Assembly (NCBI GenBank): GCA_002633005.1
Contig: NMRA01000150.1
Location: forward strand, 763,486-827,485
Direction of reading: 5' to 3'
DNA length: 64,000 nucleotides
DNA from: Phoronis australis
Taxonomy: Eukaryota > Phoronida > Phoronidae
Shown piece by piece: positions 24,301 to 36,300 of the stretch. Both the position numbers and the translations under genes were made by a program. The notes beneath the pieces were generated by a model. The model was given only the letters and a program-made list of their open reading frames with translations, did no database searches and was not told the DNA's origin. Each line of letters begins with the position of its first letter. Position 1 is the stretch's first letter.

Positions 24301-27300
24301 ACACACTGCAAGACCTTGATGCTTACATCAGATATGATGTTGCTGTCACAGCAGTTAATGATATGTCCTTGCAATCGGCAGCAGAGGGCATGAACATAAG
24401 AACCGCTGAAACAGGTAAAGTAAAAGTCATTAACAATCCATGTTGGAATGGACATAAGATTCTGAAATCACATCTCCATGATGTGTGTGTTTTGGCGTTT
24501 GTGTAACTGTGTGTGTGTGTGTGTTCAAGCAAAGGTATTGTAATAAAGGCATTACAAGGATGTATGAATCTGGTGACATTTCTTTTCTCCCATGAATTTC
24601 TTAATTTTTATGAAAATGTACATAGTTTTCAATTTGTTCTTATTTCACTTCAAGTTTGTGCTCAAAAGGCTCTTGTTTCACACTGTGACTGGTCGTTGTG
24701 CCCGTATAAGATAAAGGATGTGCGCTAGTGGTATGTGCTTCCTAAGTGGGTCAAATTCCAGGGAGCATTAAGTTACATGTGACCGGAATTTGGTTCATTA
24801 GGGACAGGTCTAAAACGATTACTAGTTCATCCATCGATACAAATATGTCGGGTTGATCCATTTTCTTGACTTGGGAGTGGTTAAAGCATTTCTTAAAAAT
24901 ATGGTGGCTTGCTGAGAGGAAAATTTTTTCACTGATTGCGTAATTATGCTTTGTTGATTGGATTAATATTGAATTTGTAATCTACAGTTCACTCTAGGTG
25001 AAGTACATGGTCTCCGTGGAGCGCACTGAATATCAATTCAAGCAATTTCGCTGACACAACTGTTTCATAACTGTTCAAACCCAGTCACTTTCCTTCAACC
25101 AAAATGTGGAGGAGTTTCAGTTTGAATATATAACAGTCTGCTTGGAACTCAATTTCATTCTCGTTGTGGATGTACAAGTCATCTAATCGAGCTTGTTTAT
25201 TACAAAGTTCATCCATTTCCATGTGATAATGTCCTATACTAACAGCTTGAGCAATGAATTTCATGGGCAAGCCATATTTTGGAATATAATGAAATAGTCA
25301 GGCCATCCCATTACTTTTGGAGTCTGTTTGATTGGTCGCTTACACCTTGGCAATCGTCTCCATCGCATTGCTTGTTCATTTAAGTCCGTATTCGTCTCAA
25401 ATAGTCGAGTTTGCACACTTTGAACTAAGAACTCGTTGAGTGGCAAAATTTCTTAGTTGTGCTAGAACTGAAATAGCATTTTATTTCAAGATCAGGTCAT
25501 TTTGCGTCCACGCTACTTTGACTTGATGTCCTCCAGTTGATACTAGATGGATCTCTCACACTCTCAGGTGTAACTTCCTCCTGCAGAATCCACACTCCTG
25601 GCTGACTGTTAACTAATTGTGTAAAGAGACACCGATCATTTGCTAACTAGCTTAATTATGAACACAAAGCTAAACACTAACGTCGACACTGAGCATACAG
25701 AGAACTGAAGTGCAAGGACACCTGGCAGTGTATATGTAAACTATACTAGCTATAAACATTTCCTTTTCTAAAAAGAAGAAAAATCATGTTATGTCAGTTT
25801 TCATACAGTCCATGAAATGAGAAAATCTTACAACAAATTAAAGTAAACATCTAACATAATCCTTGAAACGAACTGGTTCATGTTGTCCAGAGTGTCGAGT
25901 ACTGGTATCATCTGTGGTAGTCGAATTTTCACACCCATCGGTTTCCGGGATACCTAGAGCGATCGGTTCCTCAAAATGCTCTTTAGGGGCTTGCTCAATG
26001 TCCAATTGGATATGATGATGGTTTCGGACATAATCGGCTCGGAGGTGGCTACGAATACGGTACGAGCGATCCTTTAGTTGTTTGGCGACTACTCTGCTGT
26101 CCCAATATTTACTGTTGGTATGCTGAAAACGCACTGATTGACCTTCATCAAGAACAGTTGAATCCTTAGCGTGCCTATCATATTGTGAACACTTAATACG
26201 GTCGTGGTATTTTCATTGCTTTCCCACATTAACATTGGGTTTGCCATCACCATGCATAACTGCCAATGATGGAATATGCGACATGGTTTGTCAACCGAAA
26301 TCATTTCTGCCTGACTTTGATTGGTTTCTTGCCACGTTGTATTACGCAGTTCTAATAATGTAAGGTATTGGTCGGAACCATCTTGGACACATTTGTTATG
26401 AGTCTTAATGATTTTAACTCTAGATTCCGCCTTCCCGTTAGCTTGTTGGTGTCCATGGTGCATTCCCCTGGTCGTAGCAAATTGACGAAATTCATCACCC
26501 GTGAACTGTGTACTGCGGTCGGACACAATGTGTGTTGGTACACCGTATCGTGCTAAATGTTTCTTCAGACAGTTTATGACAAACTTAGAAGTCAAGTACT
26601 ATGCAGATTGACTTCAATGAAGTTGGATGCATAGTCGACAAGAACAAGATAGTGTCGACCGGAGATCTCGAAAAAGTCTATAGCAATGGTTTTGCAAGTG
26701 TCCATGAGCTGTTTGATCTCACGGGGCATACCAAGCCAGAAAATAGTGTTCCGCACCGTAATCTTAGCATGCTGTTGTAGCTTAAGTGTGCAGCATGTAC
26801 ACGCTCCTTCATTTGTTGACGCAAAGCCTTCGGTATAAAAATGCATTCTCCTTTGAGGATAATGCCTTTCTCATGACTTAGCGTGTTCCGTTTGCTGAAG
26901 TACTTTTTTAATGCTTCCGAAAGACTTGGTTTTGGGCCATCCTTCGTGGATTACCTCAAGTAAATCCTTTGCCACAGAGTCAGTTTCCATTGCTGTCTGT
27001 ATTTCCTCCAAATGGGCATCAGGAATAATATGTAATGGATTTTCATAGTTTACGCTCATAACATTAAGCTGTTCCTTGTTGGGAAACGCCCCGCTCAGGG
27101 TGTCTGCACTAACTAAAGTTTTACCCTGCTTATACTCAAATGTGAAGTCGTATCGGTACAGTCGTAATATAAGAGCCTGCAAATGCTTGGGAGCTTGACT
27201 CAGTGGTTTGCGCAGAATATTTACGAGAGGTTTGAGATCATTGTGCACTGTAACCGGTCTACCGAAAGTATACTGATTGAATCGTTCCAGTCTGAACACC

Positions 27301-30300
27301 AACACTAGAGTTTCCTTTTCGTTTTGTGTCCACTTCCACTCTGAATGGGCGAGAGAGCAAGAAGCGAACTCGAGTGGTTTACCATGTTGCATGATCACAG
27401 TGCCTAAACCATTCTGACTGCTGTCGACCTGTAATGCGAGTTCCACATTAGACTTATAGTATGCTAACAGAGTAATTTCAGAGACTTTGTTTTTAACAGT
27501 TACAAAACGGCACGGAAGACTATTTTTGCTTTGAAATGATTCATTTCCTTACAGTTAGACCTAACTTTGCCCCTGACGCAGGACAAAATTTTTTCCAGGT
27601 TTGTGCTTTGTTCTGCAAAATTTACAGTCGGATCATTCAATCATTACTACTATTACTACCACTAGTTCAGCAGTACTTGTCTTTGATTGGCATTTCACTG
27701 AGTTCCCTGAGTCGATCCTACCGCTGTCAACATGTTAATGATTTCTGTAAAGAGACGCAAAGCTGCACACTCTTACATGGAGACTGAGCATATAGAGAAC
27801 TGAACTGCAAGGACACCTGGCAGTGTATATGTAAACTAGATTGTTTGAAACCATGGTTCTTTTTCAGTTACTAATATGATGAAACCTTCTAGAATTTTCT
27901 CAAATGTTCTGTTTTAAGCAGTTACATAGAAAATGACTTCATTCCAAATCAAGTGCTAACTGCCTGTAAACAGGACAAATAAAACTTAACCATCTAAAAC
28001 CATCGTCAGTTTGCTCTGAGCACATGCAAAGTGACCCGTAATTCTCTGTCATTATGGCTGAGCATAAGTTGAATTCCCCCATCAAAGTAGTGAGAGTGAC
28101 TCATCTTGACAAGTTGTTATGTGTCATTTTCTGTTGTGTTAGGAAAATGGTCTTTGTCTGATAAATTTTATGCTGTAAAATGTTTATTGTCATCTCCACC
28201 ACTCTGCGGACGTCCACTGTTTGGGTTGTGTCTGACTACAACCCTGAAGAACTCTTCCTTAATTTGACTACTGTGTCCCCTGATGGCAGTGTTAGTTTTT
28301 GGTTACTTGGTTCTTGGTATTCCTCTTATCAGTCAAAAAAGTTGAACAAAAATTAAATTTAGCGATGTATGGTGCAGATCAATCTTCTTCCTTCACTGTG
28401 AAAAAGCATTCTCATTGACATATTTTTGTCGTTTTTACATTTTTTTCTTGCAAACTACAATAGTTATATCGTCCTGATTTCTTTTCCAATCAACATTCTT
28501 TTCTTTCAAACATAGTGGCAATTTTAGTTTTATTAGGAGACCTCAAAAGATTGGTCTAAGCACATTAATCTGATTTTGTGACTAACTTTACAGTTCCATC
28601 AATGCCTGCTCATGTTGGCACTATCAGTATCAATGACACAAGTCTACTGGTCACATGGTCGCAACCTTTGAACCCTAATGGCATTATCACTGGCTATAGA
28701 GTAAACTTATGGACTGAAGGGCAACCATCAATAAACGTGACACAATCAGACCTGCCCAGCAAGTCGAACAACACTGCATTCCATCACCTGGAACCTTTCA
28801 CGGTACATTCAATACAGGTAAATTTCATGTCACATTACAGCGTTCTGTCGATCAGTAACTTTTCCAGACCTGAGGGGTGCTGATCGTGCGATAACATCTG
28901 GCTCTTTTGTTAGCTGCCCAGCACAGTCTTTTGTCCCACATGATAACAAGCAGGCCAATTATCTTCAAAGGAAAGGTATGGTGGTTGCAGGCTATTACCG
29001 AAGGCATATTCACAACACAGTCAAACCCAGGGCGTTGGCAATCCGTTTGGACAGAATAGATTGTCTTAAATTCTGTTGTAGTTGGACGATTTTGGTGTTT
29101 TAAAAACGGAACATAATCAGCATTTGATGAGGAATTCAGAAATGCTATAATATGTAATAATTTAACTTTCATTTTTATCAGCCCAGCCCAGTCAGGCTAG
29201 ATACGATCTGATCGGAGATTAGAGCAATTATCGAACAAAAGAGCGCAGGCCCCCCAACTATAAATGCCAGAATGGAGTTAATCAGTCGTGTAAGATATTG
29301 GCTGCAGGGTAAACTTCTCAACTTGTTCTTGGGCTAGTTGGAAGCAATGGGATGTCGCTGTCATGAGTATCGTCGTTACTTTTTTTCAAATGTTATGAAT
29401 TATGTTCAGGGAATTTTAGAGAATGTGAGAAAAAATGTGAACATGGTAGCAACATAGTGAGAAGGGTCTTTTCCTTTTTGTTGATAACTTCTGTTATTAA
29501 AGACAATGTAACTTACCAAAAAAGTTGCGAGAAATGGCACCGTTTTCATACCATATACAATCAAAGGTCTAGAGGGAAGTTTGCATGTAAAATGTCCGAA
29601 CAGAACTTATAGCCTTTTGAATAGTGCTGAAATATATCTTAAAATATCGGCAATGAATTTTTTGTCAGTGTTACTCAGAGAAGGAATTTTTATCCCGTAA
29701 ACTTCTCAAATATGGCAAATGTTGACAAAGGGATGCGGGCATGTTTTTCAATCTTTTTTAATGCCACCACGTTCAAAAAATAACAAAAGACCTACACAGT
29801 GAGAGCACTTAGTGAATGGCCATTGACATCATCCAGTGACACTTAGTGAATGGCCATTGACATCATCCAGTGACAGCACTTAGTGAATGGCCATTGACAT
29901 CATCCAGTGGCACTTAGTGAATGGCCATTGACATCATCCAGTGACACTTAGTGAATGGCCATTGACATCATCCATTGAATAGCCATTGATAATCTCCATG
30001 TATAAGAATAAGGTAACAATGACATTTTGAGTATTTACAAGCTCCATGTTCTCACATTGATCAATTTTTGTAATGTCTGTTGCATTGATAACGTTTAATT
30101 GTTCTTGCAGTTTTGGCAACTAGTTGTTTTTGTTTTTGTACCCTTCACATCAAAAAGAAATTAAGTGTTACATCTTTCAAAGTCACAAATAGTGAGCCAC
30201 CTTCAAATTCCAAATTTGTCTTACTTCAAAAATTTGGTAATATTAGTTTTCATCAAGAAGAGGCTGCACTTACCCATTTTTGGACTGTTCCGCATACTTT

Positions 30301-33300
30301 GTCCCCTTGTTATCATTAGCTCCATTTTCAGTTTTTGGTATCCCCCTCTTGTATAAGCAAAGCCCTTTGACTAGTCATGGCAAATGAGTTTCTCATCAGG
30401 AGAGTGTGCCTGATGCTAATTATTAGATGCATACAACTGCCGTAGTGCCTCCTGGTGCTAATTATTAGATGCATACAACTACCGTAGTGCCTCCTGGTGC
30501 TAATTATTAGATGCATACAACTACCGTAGTGCCTCCTGGTGCTAATTATTAGATGCATACAACTGCTGTAGCGCCTCCTGGTGCTAATTCTAGTTTTACA
30601 TCAGTTGAGAACTTGTTTGGTCACTGATGTTTGTGACGGTCAAGTGAGTTATATTTAATAGTGAAGGGTGTGACCACTACTGGACCATGGTTCTGTTATT
30701 ACCTGCCCTTACCTTATGTATCCTCTCAATGACGTGTACGCAGGTTTGACTTTCTGTAAAAAGTCTGTTCACCTGAATCACACCTCATACATTTCAGCTG
30801 GCAAGCCCAGTATCCACTAAGTCAAAGATGTTTTGCCATTAAGAATTCTCCACTGAGCACTAAACCATGACCTTGTTTTGTTATTAAGGTGTTTGCTAAA
30901 ACTATCAAAGGTTATGGAGAAGGTAGCAAGATTATCACTGGAGTTACCGCTGAAGGAAGTAAGTCTGTTATACAGTTATAGCGTGGGGTTTGTTGTGGAA
31001 GACTTGTATGATTGAAGTAAGTCTGTTACACAGTTATAGCGTGGGGTTTGTTGTGTAAGTTTAGAACACTCTAATGCTTTGCCAGTAAATCTCAGAGTGT
31101 AATGGTGCTAGCATATGCTTGCTAAAGGCCGACCAATGAAAGTGAAGGTAAGCCAGAATGTGTTAAAAAATGGTACGCAAATATCTGAAATACAGATTAT
31201 ATACATCTCTAGCTAGAAGTGTATAGGGAGTGGCTTTTAATAGCTACTTGGTTTATAATGCTTAGAGTAAATTGTACAAGTGATTTTAAACATGACTTAA
31301 GATGTTCAAAATGTACCATACTTCCAAACAGGTTACTCTTTGGCATCTACATAGGCTGTTAAATATCTATTTGTTTCCCAAGCTGCATGTATTTTTATGA
31401 TAGTGTTCTTTGTAAAAATGTGAATTTGAATTTGTAATTATGTTAGAGCCAGAGAAGCCGGTTGACGTCCAGAACATCACTAGGTCTGACACGTCCTTGG
31501 GTTTCCAATGGAAGGAGCCAGTGAACACAAGGGGCGAAATAAGTGGATACAAGGTATGATATTTGCATGGTTGTCAACCATCAGAGTACATATCACAGCG
31601 ACGTTGAAATTTGATGAGCAGATCGCTAGATGGCGGTAGAGTATTTTGCGTGCAATGGTAAAACACCACCTACAGTTCATATTCCACTTGGATGGAGATT
31701 TTGAAGCAGAGGAATTTCATCACTTAAAAAATTGCTATTTAAATGGTATCTTGGTCACCTGAATTTGAAATTAGGTAATTTAAATGAAGTCGGTCGCATG
31801 TTTTTAAGACTTTGAGAGCACAGTTAAATACAAATCAACTTTTAATGGTGTTATATTTAGAATATTCCCTATTAGCGTTCATAACAGCAGTGTCAGTGAC
31901 AGTAATGGTGTCATGTTTTTAGATATCCTGTCGGTTTAAACAGTCTCTCCTAGCAACAGATGGCACTTCAGTCAGTAAACAGTTGGGTGTATCGTTGGTG
32001 GGTACCATTAAAGGTCTCCTTAAGGCGTCACTCTACGAATGCACAGTGACTGGCAGGACTTCTGCGGGATATGGTGATCCCAGTGATGCTTTGTTGGTGT
32101 GGACAGCGCCACCTAGAGCCAGTGGTAAACTTTACTTAGTGTGTCACTTCTTTCAATACTTTAGGGAATATCTATGTAAACATTGTGAGTGAGAAGATGT
32201 GTTTTACAGGGAACAAAGTCGTCTTGAAATTGCAAATTGTGGAAAACTAATACCAGCTCTACCAACTCTGCAGGTGCACTCATAAATATTAGTTGCTTTG
32301 CTGGAAAACATGACTAAGGGACATGATTAACTGACTTCACCGACTCTCAAACACGGTCCTCAGACCACCATACAGGGCTCACTGACTGCCCTACATGTTA
32401 CCTGGACATGAAATTTTTTAAGTACATCAATCGTGTTTTGGGAGTCTGGCATTATGCTTGGTAGTCAGTATGCTGCAGTTGGTGAGCTGTGTTTGGCAGT
32501 GGGTGAGCTGTGTTTGGCAGTTGGTGAGCTGTCTGACAGTTGGTGAGCTGTTTGACAGTTGGTGAGCTGTGTTTATCGAGTCTGAAATCCGTAGTTAAAG
32601 GAGAAGAATCTAGGGTCATAAATGTGGCAGTCTGAACCTATCCTAATAGCTTGAATTTAGAATTTTTCTTTGATTACACGTGACCTTTGGTTGTTTGTTT
32701 TGCAGATTTAACTGAACTCCTTAAACTACCGCGTGTCAAAACACTGGAGACGGAAGCTACTGATACCACGGTAACAGTGAAGTTGTTGCCAGCGGCAGCA
32801 CCACCTTCTCTTACTCCAAGGTAAACCTAGTGTAGAGTCTACTGTGTCTGGCATGCGCTCATTTCACATTATCATACATTATCATACATTATCATACATT
32901 ATCTGTGGTATTCATAGTGGTGTACTTAATTTGACTAAAAAAGGGGGTGCTTCAAGTCGTGTATGTGAGAACATTTATGAAACACCAAAATTAAGCGGTG
33001 TACTTTCAGTTGAATATGTCACACAGGTACGGTAAGTATTTAAATTATGCAATCCTTTGAAGTTTACTCATATTATGATTTCTGCAAGGAAAATGGAAAG
33101 TAATCTTTGTATCTGTGTTTGCAGGACAGTTAACTGGAATTAAATTTGAAATTTTCAAGCTGATTGGTTAATTACTGTGTCTTTCTAAATACCATTTAGA
33201 TATTGTAAAATAAATGGTCGACAATGGTAGTTTACCGTAAACGTTCGGGTTAACGCCCATGTACAGTTAACCGCCCACCCCCTACTTTAGGTGGATTTTC

Positions 33301-36300
33301 GATTTAACCACCCACTGCTCGGTTAAGCACCCCCCTGCGATTTTTTAAGATTTCCAGTTAAGCGCCCACCTCTCGGTTAAGCGCCCATACCCGACTTTTA
33401 AAGAATGAAGATTTAGCGCCCAGTGCTAAGGAAACGCGCGATTCCCCGACTTTTAGAAAAAGATCGATGATCACAATGAGTGCAACGACGCCGGGCTTCC
33501 GAAACGGTGGTTTAGCAATTTGAATTACCATTCAAGTAAAGAGTTATTGCCTTGGGTCATGGACTCACTTCAAAATATAATACTTGAACGTTTTTGTCAC
33601 TTTATTTTCTTCCCATGTTTGCAAAGTTTAAAAACGCCGCTGGTGTCAAAACCTCCGCTTTCAGCGACTTCGTCTTCCGCGCTGAGTTTCCATCTGCAGT
33701 GCACTAGATAAAACATATATTCGAAAAAATCAGGCCAGAGAAATGTGACAGTGGTTTTGCCAACCCTCCAAATTCTATTAAGCTCTCGTATTTTGAACAA
33801 ATCTCACAACTCACGGAAAGATGTCAAATTCTCAATATTTTGATGAATGTAAGAGCCGGGTTACATAGGATGTGTGGCGACCTAAGGGACAGTACAAGTG
33901 CCTTACTGGGTTACCAATTTCGTTGCTGCCTATCAATTTCTGAATTCAAAGGTTGGTAATAATGTACGTTTGTGTATGATCTTGAGGTAATAAAAAACTG
34001 TTAGTCAAATTTTGTTTTTCGCTTATTGCATCTCAGTCAAACTGGCGTTAGCAGATTTAACTAATGTCGCTGGCTGTTCTTTACTATTTCTTGCGTCAGC
34101 CCCCACGTATAAGCGTGACTGTGTGAATTATCGTTTCCACATCCTCTTTTTTGCCATCCAGAATAATTTTGTTTATACATTGGCCAGTTTCAGCCTGAAC
34201 AAAAATTCTTACCATTCGAGTCTGAAATATCTACGATGTAGACTGACTGAAAATTGGCGATAGTGGGTAGAAGATGCAAGCAACTAGCTATGGGCTTCGG
34301 CTTAGGGAGCATCGAGCTGGGAAATATAGGAATAGACTTGACATCGCAGTTTTGCGGAACATTGGCAATGGAGGAACATCATAAAGAACTGGGTCTTTTG
34401 TAACAACAGCTTAAAAGTACAGTCATGCCTGTTTTTATTACTTAGGACTGTCGCTATTCTCTTTGGTGACTTTGTAGTGGTGCACGTGCGCAAGTTCCCA
34501 CACTTTGGAGTGCATGTTACCTTGACACCAACGTGATTGACAGGTGACTCACACGTATGCCCTACGTGTGTGCTGAATACCGCCGCTATCTTTGGCCATA
34601 AAAAACAGATGCATATCGAAAGAGGCCATTATATTACTTGACTGCATTTCCAAGTCACGATTGTCAGCCAACTGAGACATTGCACACTAACAGCGGGACC
34701 GAACAGTGCCACAGTGCGATATTGCAAGTGATATAAATAGGATAGTCTGGACATCTTGCATGAAAAATAAATGTTTTTCCATCACGAAGTTTGGCAAGGT
34801 GATCGTTTAAGAATGAATTGAAACATGGCTGTTTTGTGGCGTTTTATCACATATTTGTCTTACGCCTACTTCTTTGCCAAGCATGTTTGGCGCAACGGCA
34901 AGTGAGCAATGCCGGGCGGTCGAGATAAAACAGCTAGCCGCAGAACCATACGCTGAAATGTCGTCTATAAACATCCCAAACACAAAAAACATCTGAATTA
35001 ACTTTTTCAAACTTTTATTACAACTGATTTTAAAACTGCTCTCTGACTATGAACTTGTCAGCTAGTACGAGACTAACCATAAATTTGATGTCTGCTGAGT
35101 CGACCTCTGCAACACGTGAAGCTTGCACGCGCGCACTTTAGCAAGGTCACATCTTGAAATAGTTGCAATCCAAGTAGGGGCTGCGTGGTCAGTGGTTGTC
35201 TGCACTCTGCAGGGCAAAGTAACAAGACCGCAGGACGGCACGGGCCTAGTACTCAGCAATTCTGTAAATTTAATAGTGAATAACTAATCTGAGGGCAAGA
35301 GAATCTTTGTTGGGATCATCCGCTGTTATGACATTTTTCCCCGTCATGTGACGATAACGCTCTTTGTAAAGGGCTACGCGTTCCGAGTGCATATATGGTG
35401 TGGGGACTTAGATCATGAGGTAAGATTAACCGCCCAGGGCTGTTGCCTGCCATAATGATAAGCGCCCATGATCGGTTAATTCCCACCCTGGATTTCTTGA
35501 AATTTCACATTTAAGCACCCCCGATTTTTTGGGTTTACCAATTTAACCGCCCAGGGCGTTAACCCGAACGTTTACGCTAATATAACAACGACTTCAGTGT
35601 GGGCTGGTACATGTATATTGGTCTCAGTGTGGTCTGGTACATGTACATCGGTCTCAGTGTGGACTGGTAAATGTACATTGGTCTCAATGTGGACTGGTAC
35701 ACGTACATTGATCTCAGTGTGGATTGGTACATGTACATTGGTCTCAGTGTGGACTGGTACATGTACATTGGTCTCAGTGTGGACTGGTGCATGTACATTG
35801 GTCTCAGTGTGGACTGGTACAATGTACATTGGTCTCAGTGTGGATTGGTACATGTACATTGGTCTCAGTGTGGACTGGTACAATGTACATTGGTCTCAGT
35901 GTGGTTTGGTACATGTACATTGGTCTCAGTGTGGACTGGTACATGTACATTGGTCTCAGTGTGGACTGGTACTTGTACATTGGTCTCAGTGTGGACTGGT
36001 ACATGTACATTGGTCTCGGTGTGGACCGGTACATGTTTTAGTTTTAGTGTTGGCTGGTGTATGCACCTATGTAAGTTGACACTTGTGAGAACCTCGGCAT
36101 AATCATGTGACCTTGATCAAAACTTTGGAGCCAACATCATGCAATCCAATTAGTTTTTATGACTCTCATATCAGTTGCTTTCTTAGAAGGAATAAATTTT
36201 AATGGTCATACTTTTGATGTTTCAGTCACTATATCCTCGTAGTAGAAACAAAGTCTGTCAGAAGAAAACGAGACACCAGTCCTTGTCGCTCTCAAGTGAA

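Larger units (their letters stand above)
25619..27835 (-). mobile_element. internally deleted Ty3/Gypsy LTR retrotransposon
   Basis: The flanks carry LTR-like direct repeats (25619-25750 and 27744-27834) sharing GTAAAGAGAC, ACTGAGCATA, AGAGAACTGAA and a long run ending GCAGTGTATATGTAAACTA. Between them, on the minus strand, lie RNase H, integrase and an integrase C-terminal segment. Gag, protease and most of the reverse transcriptase are missing. Several frame breaks show that it is dead. Confidence 0.85.
24415..28593. other. intron 10
   Basis: It holds a (GT)n run near 24505-24523, the Gypsy remnant with its LTR-like ends (25619-27835) and a degenerate CCTAGTGGC-type remnant (28190-28540). 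The 24550-25600 part shows no feature. Confidence 0.6.
28818..30888. other. intron 11
   Basis: It contains a dispersed repeat copy (28870-29350), a 34-bp minisatellite (29806-29975) and a 42-bp minisatellite (30420-30590). No coding feature was found. Confidence 0.6.
32821..36225. other. intron 15
   Basis: It holds an 11-bp ACATTATCAT-type tandem (32870-32900), a 2.3-kb TIR element (33236-35576) and a 30-bp minisatellite (35595-36045). Confidence 0.65.

Noticed and set aside
24505-24523. (GT)n tract as a possible regulatory or Z-DNA element
   Set aside because: A short simple repeat in an intron, with nothing else to support a function.
30328-30558. Minus-strand frame with repeated [13 protein letters not shown] peptides
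   Set aside because: It is a product of the 42-bp minisatellite, with no independent coding evidence.
35572-36102. Long overlapping open frames on both strands with periodic Met/Tyr or Val/Trp peptides
   Set aside because: They come from a 30-bp tandem repeat; a unit divisible by three keeps all frames open. There is no codon bias, start context or homology.
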